This document shows positions 17,315-25,170 of a DNA stretch of 48,670 nucleotides, one piece after another. How positions within the stretch are numbered: the first letter of the stretch is position 1; each line of letters starts with the position of its first letter. The notes under the pieces were generated by a model. That model did not search any database and was not told where the DNA came from. It saw only the letters and a list, made by a program, of their open reading frames with translations. Origin of the DNA: JBMNOZ01 sp050943335 (GTDB taxonomy: Bacteria; Bacillota; Desulfitobacteriia; Desulfitobacteriales; Syntrophobotulaceae). The DNA is taken from the NCBI GenBank assembly GCA_050943335.1, contig JBMNOZ010000017.1:1-48670 (forward strand), given 5' to 3'. Position numbers and translations under genes: made by a program.

Positions 17315-18337
17315 CTAAAACTGGGCCAAAAAACGGATATCATTATCAAACAACAGCCTCATATCTTCAATCCCGTATTTAAGCATGGCGATTCTTTCCA
17401 CTCCCATGCCAAAAGCAAAACCGGTTACTTCTTGCGGATTATAGCCTCCCATTTCCAAGACCCGAGGATGAACCATCCCCGAACCGAGAATCTCAATCCA
17501 ACCTGTTCCTTTGCAGAGCCGACATCCGTCTCCGCTGCAGAGCATGCAAGAAACATCAACTTCAGCACTAGGCTCAGTAAAAGGGAAAAAACTCGGTCTT
17601 AAACGTATTTCCCTGTTTTCCCCAAACATTCGCCTGGAAAAATAAAGCAGTATGCCTTTGAGATCCGACATTCTAACCCCTTTGTCCACTAAGAGCCCTT
17701 CCACCTGATGAAACATAGGCGAATGGGTAGCATCATCGTCATGGCGAAATACTTTACCCGGAGCTATGATCTTTACCGGCAAATGAGGTTTCATTTTTTC
17801 CATGGTTCTGATCTGAACCGGGGAAGTCTGAGTGCGGAGAAGAATATCTTCGGTTATAAAAAAAGTGTCTTGCATATCCCGGGCCGGGTGATCCTTAGGT
17901 AAGTTTAAAGCTTCAAAGTTATAATAATCGGTTTCAATCTCAGGGCCTTCGGCAATGGTAAAACCCATTCCTATAAAAATATCTTCTATCTCTTCAATTA
18001 CTCTGCTTAAAGGATGCTGGTGGCCTTGGGGTAATTGAAAACCTGGCAGGCTGATATCAATTCTTTCCTGCTCCAACCTGCGGGCTAAGGATTCTTTATC
18101 TAATTCTCGTTCCTTTGTTTCCCAAGCTGTTTCCAAAATGTTGCGAGTTTGATTAATAATCTGCCCTATTTGAGGTCTTTTCTCAGCCGGAACGGAACCC
18201 ATTTTTTTGAGCAGGGCGGTCAGGGTTCCCTTTTTACCCATGACTTCGACTTTTAAATTCTGAAGTTCTTCCTTGGTTACTAGAGTCTCCAATTTCTTAA
18301 GGGTTTCTTCTTTTATCCTTTCAATTTCTGCTTTCAT
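17315..18337 (-). CDS. pheS: Phenylalanyl-tRNA synthetase alpha subunit
   Basis: The catalytic chain for phenylalanine activation. Class II motif 2 region (ILLRTQTSPVQIRTM), PGKVFRHDDDATHSPMFHQ and motif 3 GFAFGMGVERIAML are visible, after an N-terminal coiled coil that binds tRNA. The open frame extends upstream to 18439, but that part is just translated T-box leader (the core reads as MVPREF). The ATG at 18337 with GGTG about 9 nt upstream gives the usual 340 residues. The zinc-like cysteine pairs CMLCSGDGCRLCKGTG are a feature of many bacterial PheS proteins. Confidence 0.97.
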   Translation of the reverse strand: MKAEIERIKEETLKKLETLVTKEELQNLKVEVMGKKGTLTALLKKMGSVPAEKRPQIGQIINQTRNILETAWETKERELDKESLARRLEQERIDISLPGFQLPQGHQHPLSRVIEEIEDIFIGMGFTIAEGPEIETDYYNFEALNLPKDHPARDMQDTFFITEDILLRTQTSPVQIRTMEKMKPHLPVKIIAPGKVFRHDDDATHSPMFHQVEGLLVDKGVRMSDLKGILLYFSRRMFGENREIRLRPSFFPFTEPSAEVDVSCMLCSGDGCRLCKGTGWIEILGSGMVHPRVLEMGGYNPQEVTGFAFGMGVERIAMLKYGIEDMRLLFDNDIRFLAQF

Positions 18338-18387
18338 TTTTTGCATCACCTTTCGTTTTCGTAGGTTTTGAAAAGCTTTATAATACA

Positions 18388-18592
18388 AAAATCCCCGTCC
18401 CAAAGTAGGGACGAGAATCAAAAACTCCCGCGGTACCACCCTTGTTTAACCGGGAAAATATCCAAGGTTACGCTTTAAGGCTGATAACGGTAGCCAGCCG
18501 TTTGACTCCGGGGCGAAATTTGACCTTAAGCTTTCTGTAGCTCAAGGCGGATGCCAATCCTGGTCGACTCCCAGTCAGTGGTCGATCCTCCC
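18388..18592 (-). promoter_or_regulatory. T-box leader of pheST
   Basis: The minus strand carries the T-box core GGGTGGTACCGCG (about 18429-18441). It is followed by the 3' half CTCGTCCCTA and a terminator whose stem CGTCCC/GGGACG (18413-18396) ends in GATTTTTG. A GGCTG/CAGCC hairpin before the core fits stem III. ACCTT(T)AAG just after the yqzL stop pairs with CTTAAGGT further on and may close stem I, but stem I and the Phe (TTC) specifier could not be assigned with confidence. Uncharged tRNA-Phe is expected to allow read-through into pheST. Confidence 0.9.
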
Positions 18593-18727
18593 TTAAAGGT
18601 TGACGTTCTCTTGAAACCCATCATCGTCATTAAACTTTGTTTTGTTTTGACTTTTCTTGTAAAGCATATAGAGCTCTGGAGAACCAGTGGCCTCGAAGGC
18701 TTTCCAAAAGTAATCTATACTAGACAT
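18593..18727 (-). CDS. YqzL-like small protein
   Basis: A 44-residue frame with ATG at 18727 and AAGGTGG about 8 nt upstream. The core FWKAFEATGSPELYMLYK closely fits the YqzL-like family of very short Firmicute proteins, in which an aromatic-rich helix is followed by a charged tail. The function is unknown. It lies directly downstream of a consensus promoter and ends where the pheST T-box begins, so it is translated from the same primary transcript but is not subject to the T-box terminator. Confidence rests on family resemblance plus the ribosome binding site. Confidence 0.7.
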   Translation of the reverse strand: MSSIDYFWKAFEATGSPELYMLYKKSQNKTKFNDDDGFQENVNL

Positions 18728-18756
18728 AATTGACCACCTTTCTTCGGCTTTGGTTC

Positions 18757-18783
18757 GCAGAAAATATGAAAAATATTTTCTGC
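18757..18783 (-). other. Perfect hairpin at the predicted 5' end of the yqzL-pheST mRNA
   Basis: GCAGAAAATA pairs with TATTTTCTGC across a 7-nt loop. It begins about where transcription from the upstream promoter should start, so the mRNA would open with a stem-loop, which often stabilises transcripts against 5'-dependent decay. No T-run follows, so it is not a terminator. Confidence 0.6.
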
Positions 18784-18787
18784 CCGA

Positions 18788-18816
18788 ATTATAACATTTT
18801 AAAAAAATGTTTTCAA
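18788..18816 (-). promoter_or_regulatory. Promoter of yqzL-pheST-zapA
   Basis: TTGAAA (18816-18811), exactly 17 nt, then TATAAT (18793-18788) on the minus strand. The -35 lies inside the last codons of the upstream methyltransferase gene. Confidence 0.8.
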
Positions 18817-19599
18817 GAATCCGCCCCGGCGCCGCAATTCATAAAGGAAAATCCCGGCAGCCATAGCGGCATTTAAAGACTCTACTCTGTTGAACATTGG
18901 AATGTAATATTTTAGATCCGCCTGACCTTTAAAAAAGTCACTTACTCCAAAAGCTTCATTCCCTATTACCAAAGCCAAAGGAAATTTTACTTTGGTCTGT
19001 TCTGAAAAAATGGAATTGCCCTCCATGGAGGAAACAGCCAAGCAAAGATTGTTTCTCCGGCAAAAATTAACGATTTCCGGGGCCGTTTTATTTGTAAGAA
19101 TGGTCTGACAAAAAATAGAACCCATAGAACTCCGAAGCACTTTGGGATTATAACGGTCAACTGTACCTTTGGTAAGTATTATCTGTTTAACATTTGCTGC
19201 TAAAGCTGTTCGAAAAATAGTTCCGAGATTCCCAGGATCCTGAATATTATCAATAATCAAAAGGATTGTCTCTTGCCCGATTTTTAAATCCTCCCACTTT
19301 GGATGGACTTGTTCCATTACCGCCAATATCCCTTGACATTCAACAGTGGTCGCCATTTTTTTCATTACTTCTTCGGAAACTGGCTGTAAAGGAATTTGGC
19401 GCGCAGTCGCTTCCTCGATAAGCTCTCCTAGATCTTTAGTATTTGTATAATATATTTTTTTAATTCTGGCCTGACGTAGAAAAGCTTCCTTGATAAAACG
19501 CTTACCCTCGATGAGGTACTCATTTCCAGTATTCCGGCCTTTGTTTTTATGCAAGGCTACGACTTGTTTCACCTGTTCGTTTTGCAGTGAGGTGATCAC
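18799..19599 (-). CDS. TrmH/SpoU family RNA methyltransferase
   Basis: A SPOUT-class 2'-O-ribose methyltransferase of tRNA or rRNA. The N-terminal substrate-binding domain (SLQNEQVKQVVALHKNKG...GKRFIKEAF) is followed by the trefoil-knot domain with IDNIQDPGNLGTIFRTALAA, ALVIGNEAFGVSDF and the C-terminal IPMFNRVESLNAAMAAGIFLYE. The start is probably GTG at 19599, because GGGAGG then lies 9 nt away; the ATG at 19608 directly abuts it. The exact RNA target cannot be read from sequence. The gene follows rplT, as is common in Clostridia. Confidence 0.9.
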   Translation of the reverse strand: MITSLQNEQVKQVVALHKNKGRNTGNEYLIEGKRFIKEAFLRQARIKKIYYTNTKDLGELIEEATARQIPLQPVSEEVMKKMATTVECQGILAVMEQVHPKWEDLKIGQETILLIIDNIQDPGNLGTIFRTALAANVKQIILTKGTVDRYNPKVLRSSMGSIFCQTILTNKTAPEIVNFCRRNNLCLAVSSMEGNSIFSEQTKVKFPLALVIGNEAFGVSDFFKGQADLKYYIPMFNRVESLNAAMAAGIFLYELRRRGGFLKTFF

Positions 19600-19636
19600 T
19601 TTTGTCATCCTCCCGAGATTAGCTACTTATAAAGAA

Positions 19637-19661
19637 CGGGGTCGATACAAATCGAACCCCG
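19637..19661 (-). terminator. Hairpin after rplT
   Basis: CGGGGTCGAT (19637-19646) and ATCGAACCCCG (19651-19661) pair with one bulged base. On the minus strand TTCTTTATAAG follows, a weak U-tract, so partial read-through into the methyltransferase gene is likely. Confidence 0.6.
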
Positions 19662-19685
19662 AAAACTTTTAATATGGAAATGATA

Positions 19686-20069
19686 TTAAGCATTTTCTTG
19701 AACATTGCCGTTAACTGATAATTTTTCTTTTGCGATCCCCACTAGTTGGGTAAAAGCTGCTGGATCGTTAATGGCTAAGTCAGCCATCATTTTGCGGTTC
19801 ACTTCCACTCCGGCTAATTTTAAGCCGTACATCAAACGGTTATAGGTAATATTGTTCAGCCTGGCAGCCGCATTTATCCTTGTTATCCAAAGTTTACGGA
19901 AATTACGCCTTCTTTGTTTACGATGGACATAAGCATAGGCCATAGATCTAATAACCTGTTGATTAGCCATTTTAAAATTTGTACTCTTACGTCCTCTATA
20001 TCCCCTAGCTAATTTTATTATCTTTTTATGGCGTTTCCGAGCTCTTACGCCTCTTTTTACACGAGCCAT
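19686..20069 (-). CDS. rplT: 50S ribosomal protein L20
   Basis: An early-assembly 23S rRNA-binding protein. The highly basic N-terminus MARVKRGVRARKRHKKIIKL and the globular part with LWITRINAAARLNN are diagnostic. The 127 residues include a slightly longer C-terminal tail than the usual 118-120. Third gene of infC-rpmI-rplT. L20 is the expected repressor acting through the leader upstream of infC. Confidence 0.98.
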   Translation of the reverse strand: MARVKRGVRARKRHKKIIKLARGYRGRKSTNFKMANQQVIRSMAYAYVHRKQRRRNFRKLWITRINAAARLNNITYNRLMYGLKLAGVEVNRKMMADLAINDPAAFTQLVGIAKEKLSVNGNVQENA

Positions 20070-20089
20070 GATTAGGACCTCCTTTAATA

Positions 20090-20290
20090 TTATTTTACAT
20101 AGGTGAGTAGACGCTCTAGACGCTTGGCATCAGTTTTGTGGACAATAGCGGATTGGCGGAGATTCCTTTTACGTTTCGCACTTTTCTTCTCTAAAATATG
20201 GCTTTTATAAGCATGCCTTCTTACAATCTTACCAGTACCAGTTTTTTTAAAACGTTTTGCAGCTCCCCGATGGGTTTTCATTTTAGCCAT
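20090..20290 (-). CDS. rpmI: 50S ribosomal protein L35
   Basis: A 66-residue basic ribosomal protein; MAKMKTHRGAAKRFKKTGTG is the family N-terminus. It lies between infC and rplT with short gaps, served by a purine-rich GGGGG site before the ATG. Confidence 0.98.
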   Translation of the reverse strand: MAKMKTHRGAAKRFKKTGTGKIVRRHAYKSHILEKKSAKRKRNLRQSAIVHKTDAKRLERLLTYVK

Positions 20291-20314
20291 TAATAGGCAA
20301 CCCCCTTTTCATTA

Positions 20315-20836
20315 TTAGTCATTTTTTTGTGTAGTAGGAGCCAATATCATAACCATGTTACGGCCTTCTACTTTAGGTTCGCGTTCGACAACCGAAAACT
20401 CACTAAGAGTTTCAGCTAATCTTAAACATAATATTTTACCCTGATCAGGATGGGTAATTTCCCGACCACGGAACATAATCGTTACTTTCACTTTATCGCC
20501 GTCTTTTAAAAACCGCTGGGCATTGCGGGCTTTGGTTTCAAAGTCGTGCTTCTCAATATTGGGACGAAGCTTTACCTCTTTAACCTCAACTACTTTTTGT
20601 TTCCTTCGTGTCTCTTTTTCCCGTTTAGCCTGCTCATACTTATATTTGCCATAATCCATCAATTTACACACCGGCGGTTTAGCGGTCGGCGCGATTTCAA
20701 CAAGATCTACCGCCTTGTCGGCAGCGATGCGCAAGGCCTCAGCGAGACTAATAATCCCGAGTTGTTCACCATCTTCACTTACTAATCGAACCTCTCGAGC
20801 CCGGATTTCTTCATTAATCCGTAGATCCTTGTTAAT
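20315..20836 (-). CDS. infC: Translation initiation factor IF-3 (ATT start)
   Basis: Prevents premature 50S joining and checks start-codon fidelity. No ATG, GTG or TTG yields a full protein: the first conventional start would lose about the first 33 residues. The frame INKDLRINEEIRAREVRL, the standard IF-3 N-terminus, begins at an ATT (20836-20834) with GGAGGTG 7 nt upstream, giving 173 residues. An AUU start is the known hallmark of infC in E. coli and Bacillus and permits autorepression by IF-3. The N-domain and the C-domain (VKVTIMFRGREITHPDQG) are both complete. Confidence 0.95.
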   Translation of the reverse strand: MNKDLRINEEIRAREVRLVSEDGEQLGIISLAEALRIAADKAVDLVEIAPTAKPPVCKLMDYGKYKYEQAKREKETRRKQKVVEVKEVKLRPNIEKHDFETKARNAQRFLKDGDKVKVTIMFRGREITHPDQGKILCLRLAETLSEFSVVEREPKVEGRNMVMILAPTTQKND

Positions 20837-20860
20837 AGGAAGTCACCTCCGTATTATTTG

Positions 20861-20998
20861 AAAAAAAATAAAAGACGATGTTCCCACCCGTCTTCTAATT
20901 AAATCAAATGAGAATAACCAAATATCTGGAAAACTCACTTTACCTCATTAACACCGATTAAGGGCATGAGGTGAGAAGCGGATGGCTTCTACTTAGCA
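20861..20998 (-). promoter_or_regulatory. L20-type ribosomal protein leader with attenuator
   Basis: Downstream of the infC promoter the minus-strand RNA contains two hairpins: AGAAGC/GCTTCT (about 20974-20990) and ACCTCAT/ATGAGGT (about 20942-20971). They are followed by a terminator (AGACG/CGTCT, 20894-20873) with a long T-run. The GCTTCTCACCTCATGC phrase resembles the Firmicute L20 leader, in which L20 binding promotes premature termination. The match to the family is from memory of its features. Confidence 0.7.
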
Positions 20999-21003
20999 TT
21001 AAT

Positions 21004-21032
21004 AATATACACTTACTAATCCCTGGTGTCAA
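21004..21032 (-). promoter_or_regulatory. Promoter of infC-rpmI-rplT
   Basis: TTGACA (21032-21027), 17 nt, TATATT (21009-21004) on the minus strand, about 170 bp before the infC start. Confidence 0.8.
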
Positions 21033-21060
21033 GGTTTATTAATTTTGGCAATTTCCGCCT

Positions 21061-21090
21061 GTTTTCTTTGAATAGCTTTCAGAAGAAAAC
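21061..21090. terminator. Inverted repeat after the BMP lipoprotein gene
   Basis: GTTTTCTT (21061-21068) and AAGAAAAC (21083-21090) are perfect inverted repeats 22 bp after the gene stop. There is no good T-run, so termination is only suggested by position. Confidence 0.4.
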
Positions 21091-21111
21091 AATCCCGGCG
21101 TTGACCACGTT

Positions 21112-22155
21112 TTAGTTGCCCATATATTTATTATATTCCTCTTCATTTTTAGGGACAACTAAACTGCCATCAATTATTTTTTGTTTTAGATTTTCAATAT
21201 TATTGCCTATAATTTCCGGTACAGGGTTGTCGGGCGGAAAATCGGCTAAGCTTACTCCCTCTTCTTTTAATCCAAAATTTAAGTTTTTACCTAATTCCAG
21301 ATTCTTTTCCTTAAATTGTTTTAGCAACTTTAAAATTACTCTATCGCTGTTCTTAAGCACCGAAGTTAAGACCCTGTCTGGAGCCAGATAGCTTTGATCT
21401 ATATCGGAGCCTATTGCATATCTGTTATTTCGAGCCAGAACCTCAATCATCCCTTCTCCGGCGCTGCCGGCTGCATGAAAGATCACATCGGCTTTGGAGG
21501 CCACCATTCTTTCTGTCATAACCTTAACCCGCTCTTTATCCGTATAGGTGGCAGCAACACCCTTTAACATTTCTGAATAAGGACTGGCGTATTTAACCCC
21601 TGCCTTATAAGCATAATAGTAAGTTTGAGCGGTCTCCTTATTATCTCCGGAAATAAAACCGATCACATTGGTCCGGGTTGTTTTACCGGCTAGATATCCG
21701 GCTAAAAAGGCCGCCTCCTCTACTCTATAGGAAACTCCAAGAACATTTTTCGGCAAGGGGTTTTCCAGGGAAGCATCTAAACAGATATACTTAATTTCCG
21801 GGTTGTTGGCTGCGCTCTCCAAAACCGCCGCTACTGCCTGCGGTCCAAGAGTGAAAATTAATTCATAGTTTTGCCTAGCCATCTCCTTTAATTTTGTCGG
21901 GTAATCTTTATCGTCTTCAACCAGAACATAGTCTACTTCCAAATTAAATTTTTGGCCGGTTTTTTGCAGACCCTCCCAAACTGTTTTCTGGTAAGGGTCA
22001 TTCAGTCCTTCAGCACTTAGTACTAAACCTACCGTTGGCGTCCTATCCGCCTTGCCATTGGCTAGGCCCTTGTTTTCCAAAATCGAACAGCCGACAAGAA
22101 AGAAGATTAGAATTACTAATCCTAAAATTTTGCTCCCGTGAGGAATTTTTTTCAT
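21112..22155 (-). CDS. BMP/PnrA-family substrate-binding lipoprotein
   Basis: A membrane-anchored solute receptor. The signal peptide ends in a lipobox (FFLVGCS, Cys about residue 23). The mature part has the periplasmic-binding fold of the Bmp/Med/PnrA family: VGLVLSAEGLNDPYQKTVWEGL, IFTLGPQAV and FHAAGSAGEGMIEVL. Members usually bind nucleosides for an ABC transporter, or act as Med-like regulators in Bacillus. No ABC ATPase or permease is nearby. It lies 2 bp after a YhaM-like HD protein downstream of thrS, so it is either an orphan receptor or a partner of a transporter encoded elsewhere. Confidence 0.85.
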   Translation of the reverse strand: MKKIPHGSKILGLVILIFFLVGCSILENKGLANGKADRTPTVGLVLSAEGLNDPYQKTVWEGLQKTGQKFNLEVDYVLVEDDKDYPTKLKEMARQNYELIFTLGPQAVAAVLESAANNPEIKYICLDASLENPLPKNVLGVSYRVEEAAFLAGYLAGKTTRTNVIGFISGDNKETAQTYYYAYKAGVKYASPYSEMLKGVAATYTDKERVKVMTERMVASKADVIFHAAGSAGEGMIEVLARNNRYAIGSDIDQSYLAPDRVLTSVLKNSDRVILKLLKQFKEKNLELGKNLNFGLKEEGVSLADFPPDNPVPEIIGNNIENLKQKIIDGSLVVPKNEEEYNKYMGN

Positions 22156-22157
22156 GG

Positions 22158-23129
22158 CTATGATATCTCCTTTTCGCCTTTGTTCTGGAGTTTGTAAACT
22201 CTTCTATTATCTAAAGTCCAAATTTTAGCACTGAACTCGCCGGGCTGGACATCCTGTAAAACTTTCTGCATATCGTACATTTTAGCGTCCAGGATGTCGA
22301 GGTGATGTAGAACTTCGGCTTCGGGGATCATGGGTTTTTTAGGGCTGCCAAAATCCGGTTCATAATGGTGGGACAGAATCATATGTTGAAGTATTAAGTT
22401 AGTCTCCTCATCCAATCCAACCTGGCGGGCCGCCCAGTCAACTTTTTTAATTCCCTGGACAATATGTCCTAAAAGTTGGCCCTCTACGGTATAGTCTAAG
22501 GCCAAGCCTAAATGGTTAGCCTCAATTTCCTCTAACTTAGCAATATCGTGGAGAATAATCCCGGCGTAGAGCAAGTCCGAATTCAAAAAAGAGTACACTT
22601 TCAAAATTTTCTCCCCGGCTTTAAGCATAGTTAAGGTATGATAAAGCAAACCAGAGCGAATTGCATGATGGTTTTGAAGGGCCGCCGGATGAGTTATAAA
22701 TTTTTCCTCTCCTTCGGTTAGGATTAAACGTACTGTCTCCTGAATTTTTTCTTCTTCAATCCGGGCTACATAGTCTAAAAGCTCCGCATACATCTCATCA
22801 TTACTGTAAGGTGCTGAGGGGACAAAGTTCTCCAGCTTGACCCCATCTTCTTCTTTGACAGGCCGAATTAACTCAATTCTTACTTGTTTTTGGCCCTGCC
22901 ATTCCACAACCCGGCCACGGATTTTAACTAAGTGGCCGCTTGCGTAGAGTTTTTCTTCTTGAGGCTTGCAATCCCAGTAACGAGCGGAAATCTCTCCAGT
23001 GTTGTCCGCTAAGACAATATCTAAATATTTATTGCCGTTTACCGTGGTTTTACACTCTACTTGACGTAATAAATAGAAAGCATCAAAAAGCTCCTTGCCA
23101 GTGTACTCCTTAAGTGTTTTGATATCCAT
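22158..23129 (-). CDS. YhaM-like 3'-5' exoribonuclease (OB-fold plus HD domain)
   Basis: The N-terminal OB fold (residues about 20-110, LDIVLADNTGEISARYWDC) binds nucleic acid. The HD phosphohydrolase domain follows, with the metal site visible as LLYHTL...GIILHDIAKLEE...LSHHY...LDAK. This architecture matches YhaM, a Mn-dependent exonuclease of RNA and DNA. The start is ATG at 23129 behind AGGGGTGAGG (323 residues); the upstream 29-codon extension is GC-rich leader. The gene lies downstream of thrS, separated by a 7-bp-stem hairpin, and is tightly linked to the lipoprotein gene. Confidence 0.85.
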   Translation of the reverse strand: MDIKTLKEYTGKELFDAFYLLRQVECKTTVNGNKYLDIVLADNTGEISARYWDCKPQEEKLYASGHLVKIRGRVVEWQGQKQVRIELIRPVKEEDGVKLENFVPSAPYSNDEMYAELLDYVARIEEEKIQETVRLILTEGEEKFITHPAALQNHHAIRSGLLYHTLTMLKAGEKILKVYSFLNSDLLYAGIILHDIAKLEEIEANHLGLALDYTVEGQLLGHIVQGIKKVDWAARQVGLDEETNLILQHMILSHHYEPDFGSPKKPMIPEAEVLHHLDILDAKMYDMQKVLQDVQPGEFSAKIWTLDNRRVYKLQNKGEKEIS

Positions 23130-23159
23130 TACCTCACCCCTCTTCCCCTTCCGGGTAAC

Positions 23160-23176
23160 AGGCGGCCGATGGCCGC
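23160..23176. other. GC-rich hairpin between thrS and the yhaM-like gene
   Basis: GGCGGCC and GGCCGCC form a perfect 7-bp stem with a 3-nt loop. There is no U-tract on either strand. It could be an mRNA processing or stabilising element separating thrS from the genes behind it. Confidence 0.6.
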
Positions 23177-23196
23177 CCTTAAAGGTACCTCGTAAA

Positions 23197-25113
23197 TCAG
23201 ATAGTCTTATTCTCAATCATCTCTTTAAGCATTTTAGCAAACTCTTCAAGGCTCATAGTTTGAGTCTGTTTCTGTCCATAACGCCGGACAGAGACTGTTT
23301 TTTCCTCCGCTTCTTTATCTCCGACAACTAAAGCGAAGGGAATTTTTTCGGTTTGACTTTCCCGAACCTTGTAGTTTATTTTTTCCCTTCGGGTATCTAC
23401 CTCTACCCTGATTTTGTTTTCTTTGAGTAAATTCTTAACTTCCTCCGCATACCCCTCATGACGGTCGCTAATAGGTAGGATCCTCGCCTGGACCGGAGCC
23501 AACCAGACCGGAAAAGCGCCGGCGTAATGCTCTGTAAGGAGAGCTATGAAACGCTCTATACTGCCATAAACCACCCTGTGGATTACAACCGGTCGATGCT
23601 TTTCCCCATCTTCCCCGATATAAGTTAAATCAAATTTTTCCGGCATTTGAAAATCGAGCTGGATAGTACCGCATTGCCAGGTTCTATCGAGACAATCTTT
23701 AAGGTGGAAATCGATCTTCGGACCATAGAAAGCTCCATCTCCAGGATTGATTTTATAATTTAAGCCCCGTTCTGCCAAGGCTTCTTTTAGAGCTTCGGTA
23801 GCCATCTCCCATTCCTGATCCGTACCCATAGATTTTTCCGGACGGGTGGACAATTCCACATGATATTCAAAGCCAAACACTTTATAAAAATAGTCTACAA
23901 GGTCGATGACTCCGATAATTTCCTCTTTAATTTGGGAAGGGAGCATAAAAATATGAGCATCGTCTTGAGTAAAGTTTCGCACCCTTAATAGGCCGTGTAA
24001 GGTTCCGGATAATTCATGTCTGTGTACCAAACCCAATTCCCCACAGCGAATGGGCAGATCTCTATAACTGCGGAGCTTGGTTTTATACATAAGCATGCCT
24101 CCTGGACAGTTCATAGGTTTGATACAGTAATCCTGGTTATCTATTTTCGTAAAATACATATTATCTTTATAGTGTTCCCAATGCCCTGATTGCTCCCAAA
24201 GGGTTCTATTTAAGATAATAGGGGTTCTTATCTCCACATAATCTCTTTTTAAGTGTTCCTCCCGCCAGAAGTCCTCTAAAGCATTCCTTAGAACCATGCC
24301 TTTGGGATGGAAAAAGGGAAATCCCGGTCCCTCTTCGTGGAGACTGAACAAATCGAGTTCCATCCCTAATTTTCGGTGATCGCGTCTTTTGGCTTCTTCT
24401 AGTTTTTCCAGATAGTCTTCCAGATCTTTGTTCTTAGCAAAGGCTAAACCGTAAATTCTCTGCAACATTTTATTCTTTTCATCGCCCCGCCAATAAGCCC
24501 CGGCTACACTCTGGAGTTTAAAGACTTTCAAAGCTTTGGTCGACATCACATGAGGCCCGGCGCAAAGGTCGGTAAAATTACCCTGAGTATAGGTGGTTAT
24601 CCGAGCTTCACCGGGGAGATCCTGTACTAGTTCTACTTTATATTTCTCCCCTGTTTCTGTGAAATATTCAAGAGCTTCATCCCGAGACATTTCCCGACAT
24701 TCGAACTTAAAATCTTCTTTAGCCAATCTTTTCATTTCTTTTTCAATTTTTTCTAAATCCTCGGGAGTAAAAGTATGCTCGGAATCAAAATCATAGTAAA
24801 AACCATTGGCAATGGCCGGCCCTATCCCCAGCAAAGTTCCCGGGAAAAGGTTTTTAACCGCTTGTGCTAAGAGGTGGGCGGTAGAATGCCGCATCACTTC
24901 CAAGCCCTCTTCCTCAGCCAAGGTTATAATTTCAACTTGGGCGTCCTCTTCAAGCCTTGTTTCTAAATCCCTTAACTCTCCATTGATTTTCCCGACTACA
25001 GCAGCCCGGGCTAAGCCTGATGAGATTTCCGAGGCTAACTCTAAAAGTGTCGTCCCCTTTGCTACTTTCTTAAGCGAACCATCCTTTAAAGTAACAGTAA
25101 TCAATTCAGCCAT
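23197..25113 (-). CDS. thrS: Threonyl-tRNA synthetase
   Basis: Charges tRNA-Thr and edits Ser-tRNA-Thr. In order: TGS domain (residues 1-60), editing domain with HSTAHLLAQAV and the distal CAGPHV, class II catalytic core with motif 2 RCGELGLVHRHELSGTLHGL, and an anticodon-binding domain. The open frame runs to 25206, but the ATG at 25113 has GGGGG 8 nt upstream and starts the standard MAELITVTL N-terminus, giving 638 residues. It has its own promoter and leader (see below) and is followed by a YhaM-like gene. Confidence 0.97.
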   Translation of the reverse strand: MAELITVTLKDGSLKKVAKGTTLLELASEISSGLARAAVVGKINGELRDLETRLEEDAQVEIITLAEEEGLEVMRHSTAHLLAQAVKNLFPGTLLGIGPAIANGFYYDFDSEHTFTPEDLEKIEKEMKRLAKEDFKFECREMSRDEALEYFTETGEKYKVELVQDLPGEARITTYTQGNFTDLCAGPHVMSTKALKVFKLQSVAGAYWRGDEKNKMLQRIYGLAFAKNKDLEDYLEKLEEAKRRDHRKLGMELDLFSLHEEGPGFPFFHPKGMVLRNALEDFWREEHLKRDYVEIRTPIILNRTLWEQSGHWEHYKDNMYFTKIDNQDYCIKPMNCPGGMLMYKTKLRSYRDLPIRCGELGLVHRHELSGTLHGLLRVRNFTQDDAHIFMLPSQIKEEIIGVIDLVDYFYKVFGFEYHVELSTRPEKSMGTDQEWEMATEALKEALAERGLNYKINPGDGAFYGPKIDFHLKDCLDRTWQCGTIQLDFQMPEKFDLTYIGEDGEKHRPVVIHRVVYGSIERFIALLTEHYAGAFPVWLAPVQARILPISDRHEGYAEEVKNLLKENKIRVEVDTRREKINYKVRESQTEKIPFALVVGDKEAEEKTVSVRRYGQKQTQTMSLEEFAKMLKEMIENKTI

Positions 25114-25170
25114 CTTTGTTTCCCCCATAGTGATACAAATTAATAAAATACTTTTTCCTAAAAAACCAAT

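Noticed and set aside
18338..18439. Longer N-terminus for PheS
   Set aside because: The extra codons are translated T-box core and terminator sequence; the ATG at 18337 has a ribosome binding site and matches the family start.
19637..19661. tRNA T-arm, because of the GGTTCGATT-like phrase
   Set aside because: It is only a simple hairpin; no acceptor, D or anticodon arms surround it.
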